Part shown: one piece after another, positions 1-10,042 of the stretch
Layout of the letters: every line of letters starts with the position of its first letter
How positions within the stretch are numbered: the first letter of the stretch is position 1
Made by a program: the position numbers and the translations under genes
NCBI GenBank assembly: GCA_003116875.1
Contig: BCKT01000014.1
Span: 1 to 23,704 of the forward strand
Length of the DNA stretch: 23,704 nt
Direction of reading: 5' to 3'
Origin: Takashimella koratensis
Taxonomy: Eukaryota > Basidiomycota > Tremellomycetes > Trichosporonales > Tetragoniomycetaceae
The notes under the pieces: generated by a model
Told to the model about the DNA's origin: nothing
What the model saw: only the letters and a program-made list of their open reading frames with translations
Databases searched by the model: none

Positions 1-393
1 GTGTCAAGCTAGCCTTACCTTAGGAAATTGCTGTGTGTCGTGCGGATTTGCATGTCGCTACCAACGTTCTGCCTGCGTCTGCGCCTTCGACCTAATCGCG
101 AAAGGATCGGATCCCATAGTACTCTCTTTTGTTCACGAGCACAAAGGTACGGTGGTACGGCACGCTCGGGTGTCGGGTGCCTCCTTTCCGCTCACCCTTA
201 ATTTCGTTCACCAACGTTTCGGACCTGGACAATGGCATCACGAACGAAGAAAAAAGACGCCACAGCTCAATCGGCACCGAGAACAAACCGGGGTGATGAT
301 TTCAAATTGTAGCGCTGGCTAAATCATGCAGCATCTCGTAACATAAGGGTTTAGTCAATGAACTGATCGAACAGAGTCCTCCAATCGTACAAC
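1..393. other. Left edge, no supported gene
   Basis: Short open frames exist on both strands (95 codons on +, 64 codons on -) but none has a convincing start context, a domain I recognise, or flanking splice signals like those of the real genes here. The segment probably contains the 3' flank of the AtuA-DUF4387 gene, whose stop is at 394-396, and perhaps part of a neighbour lying outside the window. Confidence 0.4.
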
Positions 394-2572
394 TCAGTGC
401 CCGTTTACCGCGTTTGCATGTCCGTTCGCATACCCGTTCACCTTGGAGGTATTGGCTCCGGGGATCTCGACCGAGAGCAGCGGAGCGTGTTGTCTTGGCC
501 GTCAGCTTTGTCCACGGTGCCTACTCACGCCGTGCCAAAAGTGTCCAGTTCTCCTACCGATCCTTGCTCCATCGGGCGAACGATTGTCATCTTCCACGCC
601 AGAGCCGGGCGGAACTATCGCGTCAGTGATAAAAAAGGGGCCAGACTTACAAACATGCACGTAATGATCTTGTCATCGGAAACTCCGTACAGGCGCGAGA
701 TCAGTTCCCGATTGAGAACACCAGAGGCGAGGGCCCTCTCGAAAAGTTCCTCAGTCTCGAACATGACCTTGAATCAGCACAGTTTCCAGGACCACCTACG
801 TCACAAGTGACCTCGAATGGGCCAGAATTCTTGGAGCGGACGACTTGGGCAAGATAGCGAAGCTGGTTGGGAGCTGAAGTTTAGCGGAAGTTTCCTTAGC
901 GACTCACAGCTGGGCTTCTGGGAAATCTTCTTGACTGGAGCCTTGGCAACGACAACAGGAAACTCTGGAGCGTGCTCGGGATCAACAGTCGCCCCACCGG
1001 TTCCAGCTTGGATGATAGCCATTGGAAAATCGGCCGGCTGGGGGCAAGGAATAAGGTGGTACACGGAAAAGCGGAATACAGGCCCTGCGGGTTGCTCGTG
1101 TGGTGTGAGTGGGATTGCGAAGTTTCCTGCAGTTGCAAGCTGGCCCGGGTCTCTCAAGTCAGCGAGGATAGAGGAAGAGACGTACAAGAGTTGTGGAGAC
1201 ACCCAACACGAGCATTGTTGGCAATGGCAGATGCCATCGCCTGCGTGGGTGCCACGACCTCGCCCATGACTCCGATCTCATGAGGAATGACATCCTTCAA
1301 AGGCTCCAGAGGTCCCATCACAGCGTTGCGACCGTACTGGTGCCAGAGAATTTTAGCCGCCCCGGACTGAAGGTCGGGGAAAAGTGATTCTGGTGTCAGG
1401 ACCGCCATGTCGGAAGCTTACTTGTGTACTCGGCAGTCGAGTTCAAAAAATCGTCGATCCCTTCGATAAGAATTGGGTCACGGATCCCACCGATGAAGAC
1501 AGTGCGATACCCCAAAAGCTCGGCTCCTTCGATCTTGAGCATGTACTGTTCGGACGGCTCGAAAACGGCACCACTGCAGCGGACACTCCCGTGAGGGAGT
1601 TGCTTGTATTTGGCATCGCCCAATAACAAGCGGCCCCCTGGACCCTCCAGCACATCTGGGCGAGTCTTTTCGTACAAGGTGTGAGCCGCGGCTGTCACGG
1701 GAGTGACTGTCTCCCCAGGATTAAGGGGGACAAGGTCGAAATGATCATGACGGAGAACCGCAAGGATAGATCGTGCCTTGGGTCGAGCGCAAATGCCTCC
1801 GCATTCCTGTTTATCAACATTGAACATGCAAGCTACTCACGAGGATCTTGCCCATGTGGCGAGCCGGGCCATAGTTGTCAGAGCTGCCAAGACCGTGATG
1901 CATGGCGAAAGCCGTGAACGGCGCCGGATCGTAGCTCCTTCCGCCGATAATGATGTCGACTTCGGGATGGTCTTTCAAGACTTTAAGGTATGGCTCGGGG
2001 CCGACTTGGGCGACCATCTTGACCGTGTTATTGAGAGCCTGTTCGGTGAGGGCGGGCGCGGGGCCGCAGGGCTCGACCTCTCCCTTGGCAAGATGACCCG
2101 CCAGGAGCTCCTTGGGAATTTCGGTCTTGATAGTAGCAACCTAACGTCAGATATGCTCAGTCTCTTTGCTTACCTTGAAAGAGTACTTGTTGCTCTCAGC
2201 CATCTCTTGCACAATGTTCACAAAGTGATCCACCGATCGGTTGTCGCCACAGCCACCAGCGGAGGAGATTAAAATCTTCACGCCTAGGTGGTGACAGGCC
2301 TCGAGCATGGGAGCAAAGTCACGGACATAGCTCTCTTTGGCACAAATGAACTCGTCGTCTAGCCCAATGCACGAGGGACCGCCATCGGTAGATCCAGCAT
2401 CGACGATGATGGCATGAGCACGGTGATTGACAATGGCGTTCCAGAAATCGGAAAGACGAAAGCCATATCTGTAAGGAGTCAGTCCCATCCATCTATACAC
2501 ATACCCATGGATAGGCGAGGTGGTGAGGATGCGAAGTTCGTCAGTGACGGTAGTGTTGTCAACGTTTACCAT
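394..2572 (-). CDS. AtuA (DUF1446)-DUF4387 fusion protein
   Basis: Ten exons: 2572-2505, 2468-2174, 2140-1841, 1806-1422, 1389-1186, 1150-908, 873-800, 767-651, 614-529, 493-394. Phase closes to 623 residues. Residues about 12-470 form the AtuA/DUF1446 domain, with motifs DAGSTDGGP, IIGGRSYDPAP, CGGICARPK, FIGGIRDP, GVMGEVVAPTQ and PGQLATAGNFA. Residues about 505-605 form a DUF4387 domain (VRSKNSGPFEVTCD, LNRELISRLYGV, GTAQHAPLL), followed by a low-complexity Asn/Gly tail. AtuA is named for acyclic terpene utilisation in Pseudomonas; its reaction, and that of DUF4387, is not settled as far as I know. The start is the first ATG in frame after an upstream stop-containing leader. The gene is tandem with the alcohol dehydrogenase, which suggests a role in the same pathway. 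Intron 5 must use the second of two adjacent AG acceptors to keep the YPGQLATAG frame. Family assignment is firm; the role is inferred. Confidence 0.9.
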
Positions 2573-2888
2573 CGTGAGGTCTTGAGTGTTACGGAGAGCG
2601 AGCAAAGTTACTTTGCACTACTTTAAACACGGGTACAAGGTGACTTGTGAACCGTCGGTTTCCGGAGTTGAGTTGCCGAATTGCGCAGACCGGAGGGTTT
2701 GAGGAGTATGCGACGCCCTCCCGGGTTGTTCTTACCGCGGCTACTTTCAGTAGAAGCTCTCTTGCCCCAGATCTAGCAAACGAGTCAATCGTGAACAAGA
2801 CTGTCCGACCCTCTGCGTCTCTTGGGCTGTCCGGTGCGATCATGTGACATTCATCCGTCCTTCACATATGGAAAACTTGTGCATTCAA
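2573..2888 (-). promoter_or_regulatory. Promoter region of the AtuA-DUF4387 gene
   Basis: A 316-bp gap between the alcohol dehydrogenase stop (2889) and the AtuA start (2572). It holds CCGTCGG at 2652-2658 and CCGAA at 2676-2680, the latter matching repeated pentamers in the regulator/transporter promoter at 8065-8248. A minus-strand open frame of 84 codons (2843-2589) lies inside it but has no homology I can see and does not splice into the AtuA frame, so I treat the interval as non-coding. Confidence 0.45.
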
Positions 2889-4110
2889 CTAGTCAACTAC
2901 AAACGCCGTCTTAGCTACTTTGTTCTGCTCAAACAGTTTGTAGAACTAACGTCAGCGACACCCTCGCGAATACTCACTTCTTCGGCCTGATCAAAGCTAA
3001 TTTTGTTCTCCACAAACGTGGAGAACAACTTTTGATTGTTGCGCAACACCTCCAGAGCGTTTGGGAAGAACGTTGCCACCGAACAGCGCCCGAACTGGAA
3101 CCGAAGGCTTCCGTCAATTGACACAAAAACAAGAGCTTACTTCTTTCCGTACAGCATGCTCCCAGGAAGTTTGACGTCGTGGGTATGCACCCCACAGCTG
3201 CTGACGACACCATACGGTCTCGCCAGCTCCATTGCCTTGAGTAGCGCCGATTCGTGACCGACGACTTCAAGCACAGCGTCCGCTCCTCTACCTTGGGTCG
3301 CTTTGAGGACCGCAACCTCTAGCTCCCCAGATGGGAGCGCGATGGCTCCATGACGCTTGGCGGCCTCCAAGCGGTGAGAGGCAATGTCGGTGGCAAAGAC
3401 AGTATCAAAAAGAGTGCAGGCCGATGTGATTGCACACAAGCCAACCTGGTGTCAGCGAGCGCGGAGGGATAACTCACCGGCCCACACCCTATCACAACGC
3501 AGACCCCCTTCTTCCCTACAACAGAGCTTCGATCCTCGTCAGCCAGTCGACGAGCGTTCATCGCAGTCGAGTAACCAGTCGGTAGAATGTCGGTCATAAG
3601 GATAAGGAGCTCCTCGGGGATATCTTCAGGGACGGCGAAGAGCGAGGTATCTGCCAAGGGCATGCGGAAGTATTCGGCCTGTCCTCCGGCGATGAGGGGA
3701 TTGCCAAAGTTCTGCACATGGAGACAGCGAGAGGTATATCCGAGCTGGCAATAATAGCAGTCGCCTGCGATCAGTGACGATATACATTTGACTTACCACA
3801 GCAGGTCGAAAAAGGCGCGATGACCTTGTCCCCAACCTTCCATTTTGTCACGGCGCTACCAATTTCGACAATGCGACCGACAGTTTCATGCCCAACAATG
3901 AAGTTATAAGGCAGCGGCTGGTGTCCTCTGTACCAATGAAGGTCGGATCCTACAGTCAGACGAGCCTTGTGATAACTCACCACACAGACCGGCCATCGTG
4001 ACTTTGAGGATCACATCGGTGTCATTCTCAAGGCGAGGGACGGGAACCTCTTCGACCTTGACGTCGAACGGAGCCTTGAGGACTACAGCTTTCATCGTGG
4101 TGATAGTCAT
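2889..4110 (-). CDS. Zinc-dependent alcohol dehydrogenase (MDR/GroES-like)
   Basis: Six exons: 4110-3981, 3949-3797, 3764-3478, 3445-3141, 3107-2978, 2945-2889, giving 353 residues, the usual length of the medium-chain dehydrogenase family. Catalytic zinc ligands are visible as Cys43 (AGLCGSD) and His64-Glu65 (VGHETVG). The structural zinc loop has Cys94, Cys97, Cys100 and Cys108 in the family spacing (x2, x2, x7). The Rossmann fold starts at VIGCGPVG (about 186-192), split by an intron. The C-terminal GKNLRFQFGRC segment is typical of the formaldehyde/threonine/alcohol dehydrogenase branch. Expected reaction: NAD(P)-linked oxidation of an alcohol in the cytosol. It is divergent from the aldehyde dehydrogenase, which would take its product. 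Start chosen at the ATG with an A at -3; a second ATG lies five codons downstream. Confidence 0.92.
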
Positions 4111-4292
4111 GGTGATTGTTGGGGTAAGAACCGTGAACGAGCCGGCTTCATGTACACGGCTTGTTCCGTTCAACTCGTCCGTCGCAAACCACCGATGGTC
4201 ATGTGCCGGAGACGCGGTATTAGAAGCCGGCGACCCGCCATGAAATGGGTATTAAAATCAACCGGTCAAAAATTCGCTCCACCCAGCACACC
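4111..4292. promoter_or_regulatory. Bidirectional promoter of ADH and ALDH genes
   Basis: 182 bp separate the two divergent start codons. The segment is rich in CCG/CGG triplets, the half-site class read by Zn2Cys6 regulators, including GTTCCG at 4163-4168, also present in the regulator/transporter promoter (8218-8223). An in-frame upstream ATG for the ALDH at 4245 is possible, but the ATG at 4293 has a better context (CACCATGG) and begins a more typical protein. Confidence 0.5.
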
Positions 4293-5903
4293 ATGGTTCA
4301 TCCAAACTTCAAGCTGGCGGATCCGTCCTTGTTGAGCAGCTCGGGGTGGATTGACAACACGCCTGTCAAGACGTTGTCAAAGAATGCCCCCTTTGCTGTC
4401 CACGACCCAGCCACCGACGAGGTATGGACCCACGTCGAGTCTATGGACGAACTCGACACGGACGTAGCCATCGCCGCGGCAACCACCGCCTTTCCTGCTT
4501 TTTCCCAAACGCCAGCAAGGGTTCGAGCACGGATGATCATTGAACTCGATCGACTTGTTCGAGAGAACAAGAGCGATATTGCACAGCTAATTGTGATGGA
4601 GTCGGGCAAGGCACTGGTGGAAGCTCTCGCCGAGGTAGACTACGCTGGTGAGAAATTGATGAGACTACGCTGATGTTAAGCAAGCTACTCGTGGCTCATG
4701 GCGGGTGAAGCGGAGAGGGTCCAGGGGGAGACGATCAAAGCTGGAGAGAATCCTAGCATGCGATTCTTTACCCAGCGGGTACCTGTTGGTCCCGTTGCCC
4801 TGTTATGCCCGTGAGCGATTGTGTTAATCGTGCTAATGGAAGGTGGAATTTCCCCTTTGTTATTGCCCTACGCAAGGTCGCCAGTGCCCTGGCAGCGGGT
4901 TGTACCATGGTGATCAAGCCTTCGCCGGAGACACCCATCAGCACACTTGCTCTAGCGATCCTCTGCGAGCGGGCAGGGTTCGGTAAAGGCGTCGTCAATG
5001 TCGTCACAGCCTCCTACGAGACTACTCCCGCCGTTGGCAAGAAACTCTGCGAAGACAAGCGAATTAAGAAGATCAGCTTTACTGGTAGTACTCCTGTTGG
5101 GAAGCTACTCGCATCTCAGTGTTCTCAATCTCTCAAGAAGATGACTCTCGAGCTGGGAGGCAATGGTGGCTGGGTCGTCTTCGAGGACGCCGAGCTGGAA
5201 AAGGCTGCTGACGGTGAGTTGTAACAGGTGCGTGGCTAACGTCAGCCTTGATGGCCAACAAGCTTCGACATGCTGGTCAAGTTTGCGTCTGTGCGAATCG
5301 CATCTTTGTCCAAAAAGGGGTGTTCGATAAATTCGCGAAGATTGTCAAGGGACGTATGGAGAAGCTTGTATTTGGACACGGACTGGACAAAGGTGATTTG
5401 ATGTGCGAGTCCGAGCTAAAACATTAGGTGTCACCAACGGCGCTCTTACTACAAAACGCGGAGCCGAGCGCGCCAGTCGCCTTGTGGACGACGCCCTTCA
5501 GCATGGAGCTAAGCTGGTCGTGGGCGGGAAGCGGTTCGGTACAGGATACCACTTTCAGCCGACGCTTCTTGTCGGTGCAGACCATTCGGCCACCGTATAC
5601 AACGAAGAAATGTTCGCACCCATCTGCTCACTGTACCCCTTTGACACCGAAGACGAGGTTTTGGGTCTTTGCAACGCCACCAACATGGGACTTACCAACT
5701 ATGTTTTCACCACCAATATCGCACGCGCCTGGCGATGCTTTGAAGCCCTTGAGAGTGGAACTGTCGCTATCAACACCGCCAACGCCAATTCCGCGGAGAG
5801 TCCCTTTGGGGGTATCAAAGAAAGCGGGCTTGGGAAGGAAGGGGGTCTTGGCTATGGGGTGCATGAGTTCTGCGTAGTGAAAACCGCAGCATTGACCGTA
5901 TGA
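4293..5903 (+). CDS. Aldehyde dehydrogenase, succinate-semialdehyde-dehydrogenase-like
   Basis: Five exons: 4293-4647, 4681-4810, 4843-5213, 5246-5392, 5428-5903, giving 492 residues, full length for the ALDH superfamily. Seen: PWNFPF (about 162-167), cofactor lysine in VIKPSPETP (Lys187), ISFTGSTPVGK, general base Glu265 in LELGGN, nucleophile Cys299 in GQVCVCANR, and the late EMFAPI and SPFGGIKESG motifs. These fit the NAD(P) succinate-semialdehyde dehydrogenase (GabD-like) branch; the true substrate may be another semialdehyde. One oddity is Gly-Gly after ELGGN where Ala-Pro/Phe is common. Two introns end in AAG rather than CAG/TAG. No mitochondrial presequence is obvious. The gene faces the ADH across a shared promoter, and its stop lies only 2 bp from the end of the regulator gene on the other strand. 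Confidence 0.92.
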
Positions 5904-5905
5904 AT

Positions 5906-8064
5906 CTATAGGTTCCACATCCCGCCGTTTGTACAGAATGCAAATGGATCTTCTGTGGTGATAGGAGCTTCACCGAGGAGACTGATCAATAGGTTGTTGT
6001 CCCATAGGTCGGAGTCGGTGGAGAGATAAAGGGGGTCAAGTAGAGACGGAGATACTGTGGGGTTCAGCTCTGGATCAGGGGCGAGCTGTGGAGTTGACTC
6101 CACCGCGCGGTTAAGCTGCCCACGGATGGTTGAGATACCTCTACGAATACCTGGCCCTTGGCGTGACGCTTGCTCCAGAATATCGAGCGACAGGTGAACC
6201 CGCTGGAACGCCTCATCCCGCATGTAGGCGTTTCCCGTCCGAATCAAGAGAATATCCACGCCACTACCGTTAGCGAGATTGGCTGACGACTTACGCAGAG
6301 ACAAAGCAGCAATAGAGGAACAAGTAGTGATGGCAGAAGTGCCCGAAAGACTTTCCCCAAAGGAAAAGAACGTCATGAGTGCCAATAGCAGCGGCCCGGC
6401 ACTGTTGAAGAGCCGACGTGGCTAGAGATGATTGTCTATTGACATCGAGTAGCGGTCGATGAATAAGAATTCTCAAAGAAAAATAGAGAAGACTCATGTC
6501 AGCGTGAACGAATTACAACTTACTTCAGGATGATGACATTAGCCGGTGGGCTGATAAGAGGAAGAGATGGCTTCTCGATTTTAAGCACATCAGGCAAAGC
6601 CTTTCTCCAAGAGTCGAGGCGATCCACAGCGGATCGAATGAAAGACAAGGATCTCGCGTTGGGGCGGTCGGGCGAGTACATATTGGTGAGGACGGACTCG
6701 AGAATCATGTTGAGATGTGCCGATTGTCGAAGCGTAAATGTTTTGAGCAAAGCTGTCTTGGGGTAGGGCCTGGGGTCAGCCCCGTTATTATTAGACTCAC
6801 ATGTTTAGCGGAAGTTTTGACCCATGCGGAACTTTGGGATACCAATCGACGTCGTCATCGGGGTCAGGTGGGAGGGTATCGGGGGAGACTCCAGGACGGC
6901 ACATGAGCGCCGGCTCTCGCCCGAGAGTTATAGCCATCGTCTTGTCCCAGCAATACACTGCTGTCAGTCAGATACCGCTCAAACTCACCGCTCCAATAAA
7001 CACGCTTCCGCATGTCACGGTCTTCGGTCGAGAAACGCGCTTCATCATCAGGAAGATGAAGGCCCATCTGTTTTTAGCTGGCTCTTATCCACACTCACAT
7101 CCTGCATCATGCGAATCGCCATTCCGGTGAGCATCCATGCCTGGGTCACCTTGCCCACCGCACTTTGGCGACCAGACAGCCCTATCAACGCCTCTGTCTG
7201 TCAGTCTAGTTGGACGGCCACTCACGTATAGTCGCTACGCTTCCCGGTTTCATTGTTTCGTCAGCCAACATGCTCATGGCCAGGCTCATGTAATGTTCTC
7301 CCTTTTGTTCTCTCTCTCGCTCGTCCATTCCATAAGTGAGTCGGATGCCCGTGATATATATCATGATTAAGAGGAACTGTGAGAAGTACGGTCCTTCGAG
7401 CGCCATATCCCCTGTAAGTCAGTTTGAGTCACTGTGGTCCTTACTGAGGAAGGTCGGACGATGCACCACGGCATAGATTGGGCTCGCCCAGCAAAAGTAG
7501 GAATCCATCCATGCCTCGCCCTCCTCGAGTGACGCGTATCGATGACGAAGCCGGGCGGCGGATCGAATACTCTCTTCAGTCCAGTGGTCAGGTTCTGGTA
7601 CTCCTGTTTTTGGCGACGTTGCAGCTGATGCTCGAATGTCGCCAAACATGCTTGTTTCGCCATGGTACACTGGACGATGCGAAGTACCTAGATCATAGTA
7701 CGGTCTCGCCAGTTCATCTTCTATCGTAGGCCCAGAGGCTGCAGGAGAGGGTGAAAGGGTGTGAGGAAGAGACGCCAGGCGCTCCAGTCGTCGCAGACGC
7801 TGTTCAAATTGTTCAATTATTGGATTATCATCCTCTCGACTACGTTTCGCCCGGCTGTTGGGAACAGGCTCGCATATGGTATTATAGTCTCGACATGCCT
7901 TGCATGGCGGATTGTCGGCGCCTTCGCACTTGATCTTGCGACCTCGGCAAGGCTGCCTTCAGCAAGGGCGGCATGGAGGGGCTTACTAGACACGACTGTC
8001 CATATGCCCTCTTCTGGTAAGGCTTCGGAGGCTCGCGACTGGTGCTATCGCTGGCGGGTGACAT
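5906..8064 (-). CDS. Zn2Cys6 fungal transcription factor (probable cluster regulator)
   Basis: Nine exons: 8064-7987, 7952-7445, 7411-7226, 7193-7099, 7067-6989, 6960-6801, 6769-6524, 6492-6295, 6263-5906; 635 residues. The binuclear zinc cluster is Cys25, 28, 35, 43, 46 and 53 (spacing 2-6-7-2-6) with the usual basic stretch CRGRKIKC; an intron cuts it just before the second Cys. A leucine-rich heptad stretch (EQFEQRLRRLERL) follows as a dimerisation element. The fungal_trans/MHR domain runs from about residue 130, with HRPTFL, AWMLTGMAIRM and a YWSAVYCWDKTMAITLGR segment matching the domain core. It should bind CGG/CCG-type sites. It is divergent from the transporter and lies inside the catabolic cluster, so a role as its activator is likely but inferred. 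Intron 5 (6961-6988) is only 28 nt. Confidence 0.92.
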
Positions 8065-8248
8065 CTTGATCAAACGGTAAGTGGAAGTTCGGGATGTAAT
8101 GAGTAATGAGGTGGTTCGAGAAGCCTGGGAAGGGAATGTTCAACCCCGAATCCCGACCACCGTTCGGCCCCACGGGGTGTTGGCATAACCGGGCTCCACA
8201 TAAATACCCGACCGAACGTTCCGAACATCTCCCCACAAATCCTTCAGA
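8065..8248. promoter_or_regulatory. Bidirectional promoter, regulator and MFS transporter, with CCGAA repeats
   Basis: 184 bp between divergent start codons. CCGAA occurs at 8146-8150, 8212-8216 and 8221-8225, and CCGTTCGG (its inverse within an 8-bp palindrome) at 8060+100, that is 8160-8167. The block ACCGAACGTTCCGAAC lies at 8211-8226. CATAAATA at 8199-8206 is a plausible TATA element for the transporter, 43 bp before its ATG. Repeated CCG half-sites next to a Zn2Cys6 gene suggest autoregulation; this is inference. Confidence 0.5.
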
Positions 8249-9964
8249 ATGACGGAAAAAGCCGAAGTCGAAGAGGTCGAGCACGTCGAGGCCAAGCAAT
8301 GCGTTGATCCTGCTGCGCAGATGTGCTACACCCCGGCGGAAGAGCGAGCTCTTCTGTGGAAGCTAGGTACGCTGCTATGTTTCCTCTACTGACCCCAGAT
8401 TGTATCTTGATTCCATTTGCCATGGCTCTTTACATCAGTGCCTATCTTGATCGTGGCAACCTGGGTAACGCACGACTCATGGGTTTGGAGGCCAACACTC
8501 TCAACGGAAGCGACACAAATTACTCGCTGGCCCTTTCGTGCTTTTACATAACCTACATTGTGTTTGCGATCCCGGGCACCCTCGCTAGCAAATACTTCCT
8601 TCCCTCGACAGGGCTTGGCGTGGGTTGTACAATTTGGTCAGTCGCCGCGACATGCATGGCGGCGACTACAAACCCGGCGGGAGTTTTCATCTGTCGCTTA
8701 CTCGTCGGAGTTGGTGGGTCGTTGTGTTGACCAAGCTGACGTCAGGCGAGGCCATGTTTGGACAGGCAGTGGCCCTTCTCTTCTCGTTCTGGTACACCAA
8801 AGCCGAGATGGCCAAACGCATCGGCATCTTCATCTCCGCTGGCAGTCTTGCTGGAGCCTTTGGTGGGCTTATTGCATTCGGCGTCAACTCCTTACAGAAT
8901 AGCGCCATCGCTCAGTGGCGTGCTCTGTTTCTAAGTGAGTCCACGACCACGAACTAGCTGACCATCAGTCGAGGGCCTTCCTGGGATCCTCCTCTCGATT
9001 TCGATCTTCCTCTTCCTTCCGACCTATCCGGACCGCGCCAGGGTTCTCACCGCAAGGCAACGTGAGATTGCAGTCGCACGAATGGCCAAAGAGAGCACCA
9101 ACGAGGTTGGGACAGGTGTTGATCGCCGAGCACTTGCAAGAGCGTTTGGGGATTGGAAGGTTTATGCTCTGTCGGCGATGTACATGAGCATGAACGTGAG
9201 TGAGATGAACATCGTAATACTGATTCTATTAGGTTGGACTCTCCTCTGTTGGTGGTTTCTTGCCTGGAATTGTTAAGAATCTTGGTTACACCAACGCAAG
9301 AGTAAGTTTATTGGAAAATGTAGCTGACTCCAGGCCCAACTCTTCACGGTGCCCCCTTACGCTGTCGCCCTTGCGATCACTGTCATCGTGTCCACAATTT
9401 CTGATCGCCTGCAGTCTAGAGGGTGAGTGGGGAGGTTGAATGGGCTAACTCGCTTAGAATTCCACTAGCTTGCACATACATGATCGGCGTTCTAGGTTGG
9501 GGATTATTGCTCGGCCTTCCAGCTAGCTCTCAGGTATCCTCCATCGTCTCCGCACGGTACTTTGGTGTCGTCTGTGTCGTTGCACCGGCGTACGCGACTA
9601 TCCCATTGCAGCTCAGCTGGGTTTCGGCGAACAATCCAACTCAGACTCAACGGGCTGTGGCGCTCGGTATGCTCAATACCATCGGACAGTGTGGGTCGAT
9701 CATTGGCTCGTTCGCTTTCCCTAGTGCCGAAGGTCCCCAGTATGTGAAGGGAGTCGCCATCAACATTGGTTTCGCATGCTGGGGAGCGGCAGTTGCCTTG
9801 AGTATGACCACGTACTACCGGATGGAGAACGCTAGGCGAGATAGGGTGGAAGGGGGTACACCCACAGACAAGAGCGGGCTCAACGTCCAGCAGGACTTTG
9901 ACAGGGCAATAGGTGAGCTCATTCGTCGAACTGTCTGACATCAGGTTATCGATACATTCCGTGA
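8249..9964 (+). CDS. MFS transporter, anion:cation symporter (ACS/Dal5-like) family
   Basis: Eight exons: 8249-8366, 8399-8713, 8746-8934, 8969-9195, 9233-9301, 9334-9422, 9458-9912, 9945-9964; 493 residues, normal for the family. An acidic cytosolic N-terminus of about 40 residues precedes about 12 hydrophobic segments. The first helix ends in AYLDRGNLGNA, the ACS signature, and helix 4-5 carries FICRLLVGVGEAMFGQ and FWYTKAEMAKRIG. This family moves organic anions and related nitrogen compounds (allantoate, ureidosuccinate, nicotinate, tartrate-like acids) with protons across the plasma membrane. Divergent from the Zn2Cys6 gene and adjacent to the dehydrogenases, it is the likely uptake step of the cluster. 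Substrate cannot be read from sequence. The last exon codes only seven residues. Confidence 0.92.
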
Positions 9965-10042
9965 ATGTTAAAGGATACGGGGTCTGTAAAAGAAGGGACC
10001 TGGTGGGAAAAGAAGATTCAGACGGTTAACATATTGAGGTAG

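Noticed and set aside
35..322. 95-codon + strand frame at the left edge
   Set aside because: It needs a non-ATG or poorly placed start, has no splice context, and resembles no family.
2589..2843. Minus-strand frame as a possible first exon of the AtuA gene
   Set aside because: No splice pair joins it to the AtuA frame in phase, and AtuA already begins with an ATG just before its domain.
4245..4292. Upstream in-frame ATG of the ALDH
   Set aside because: It adds 16 basic residues but has a poor context and lies over an AT-rich promoter-like patch; the ATG at 4293 fits better. A targeting role cannot be excluded.
394..9964. Alternative nuclear code with TGA read as Trp
   Set aside because: TGA is the natural, well-placed stop of the AtuA-DUF4387, ALDH and first MFS genes, so it cannot be a general sense codon here.
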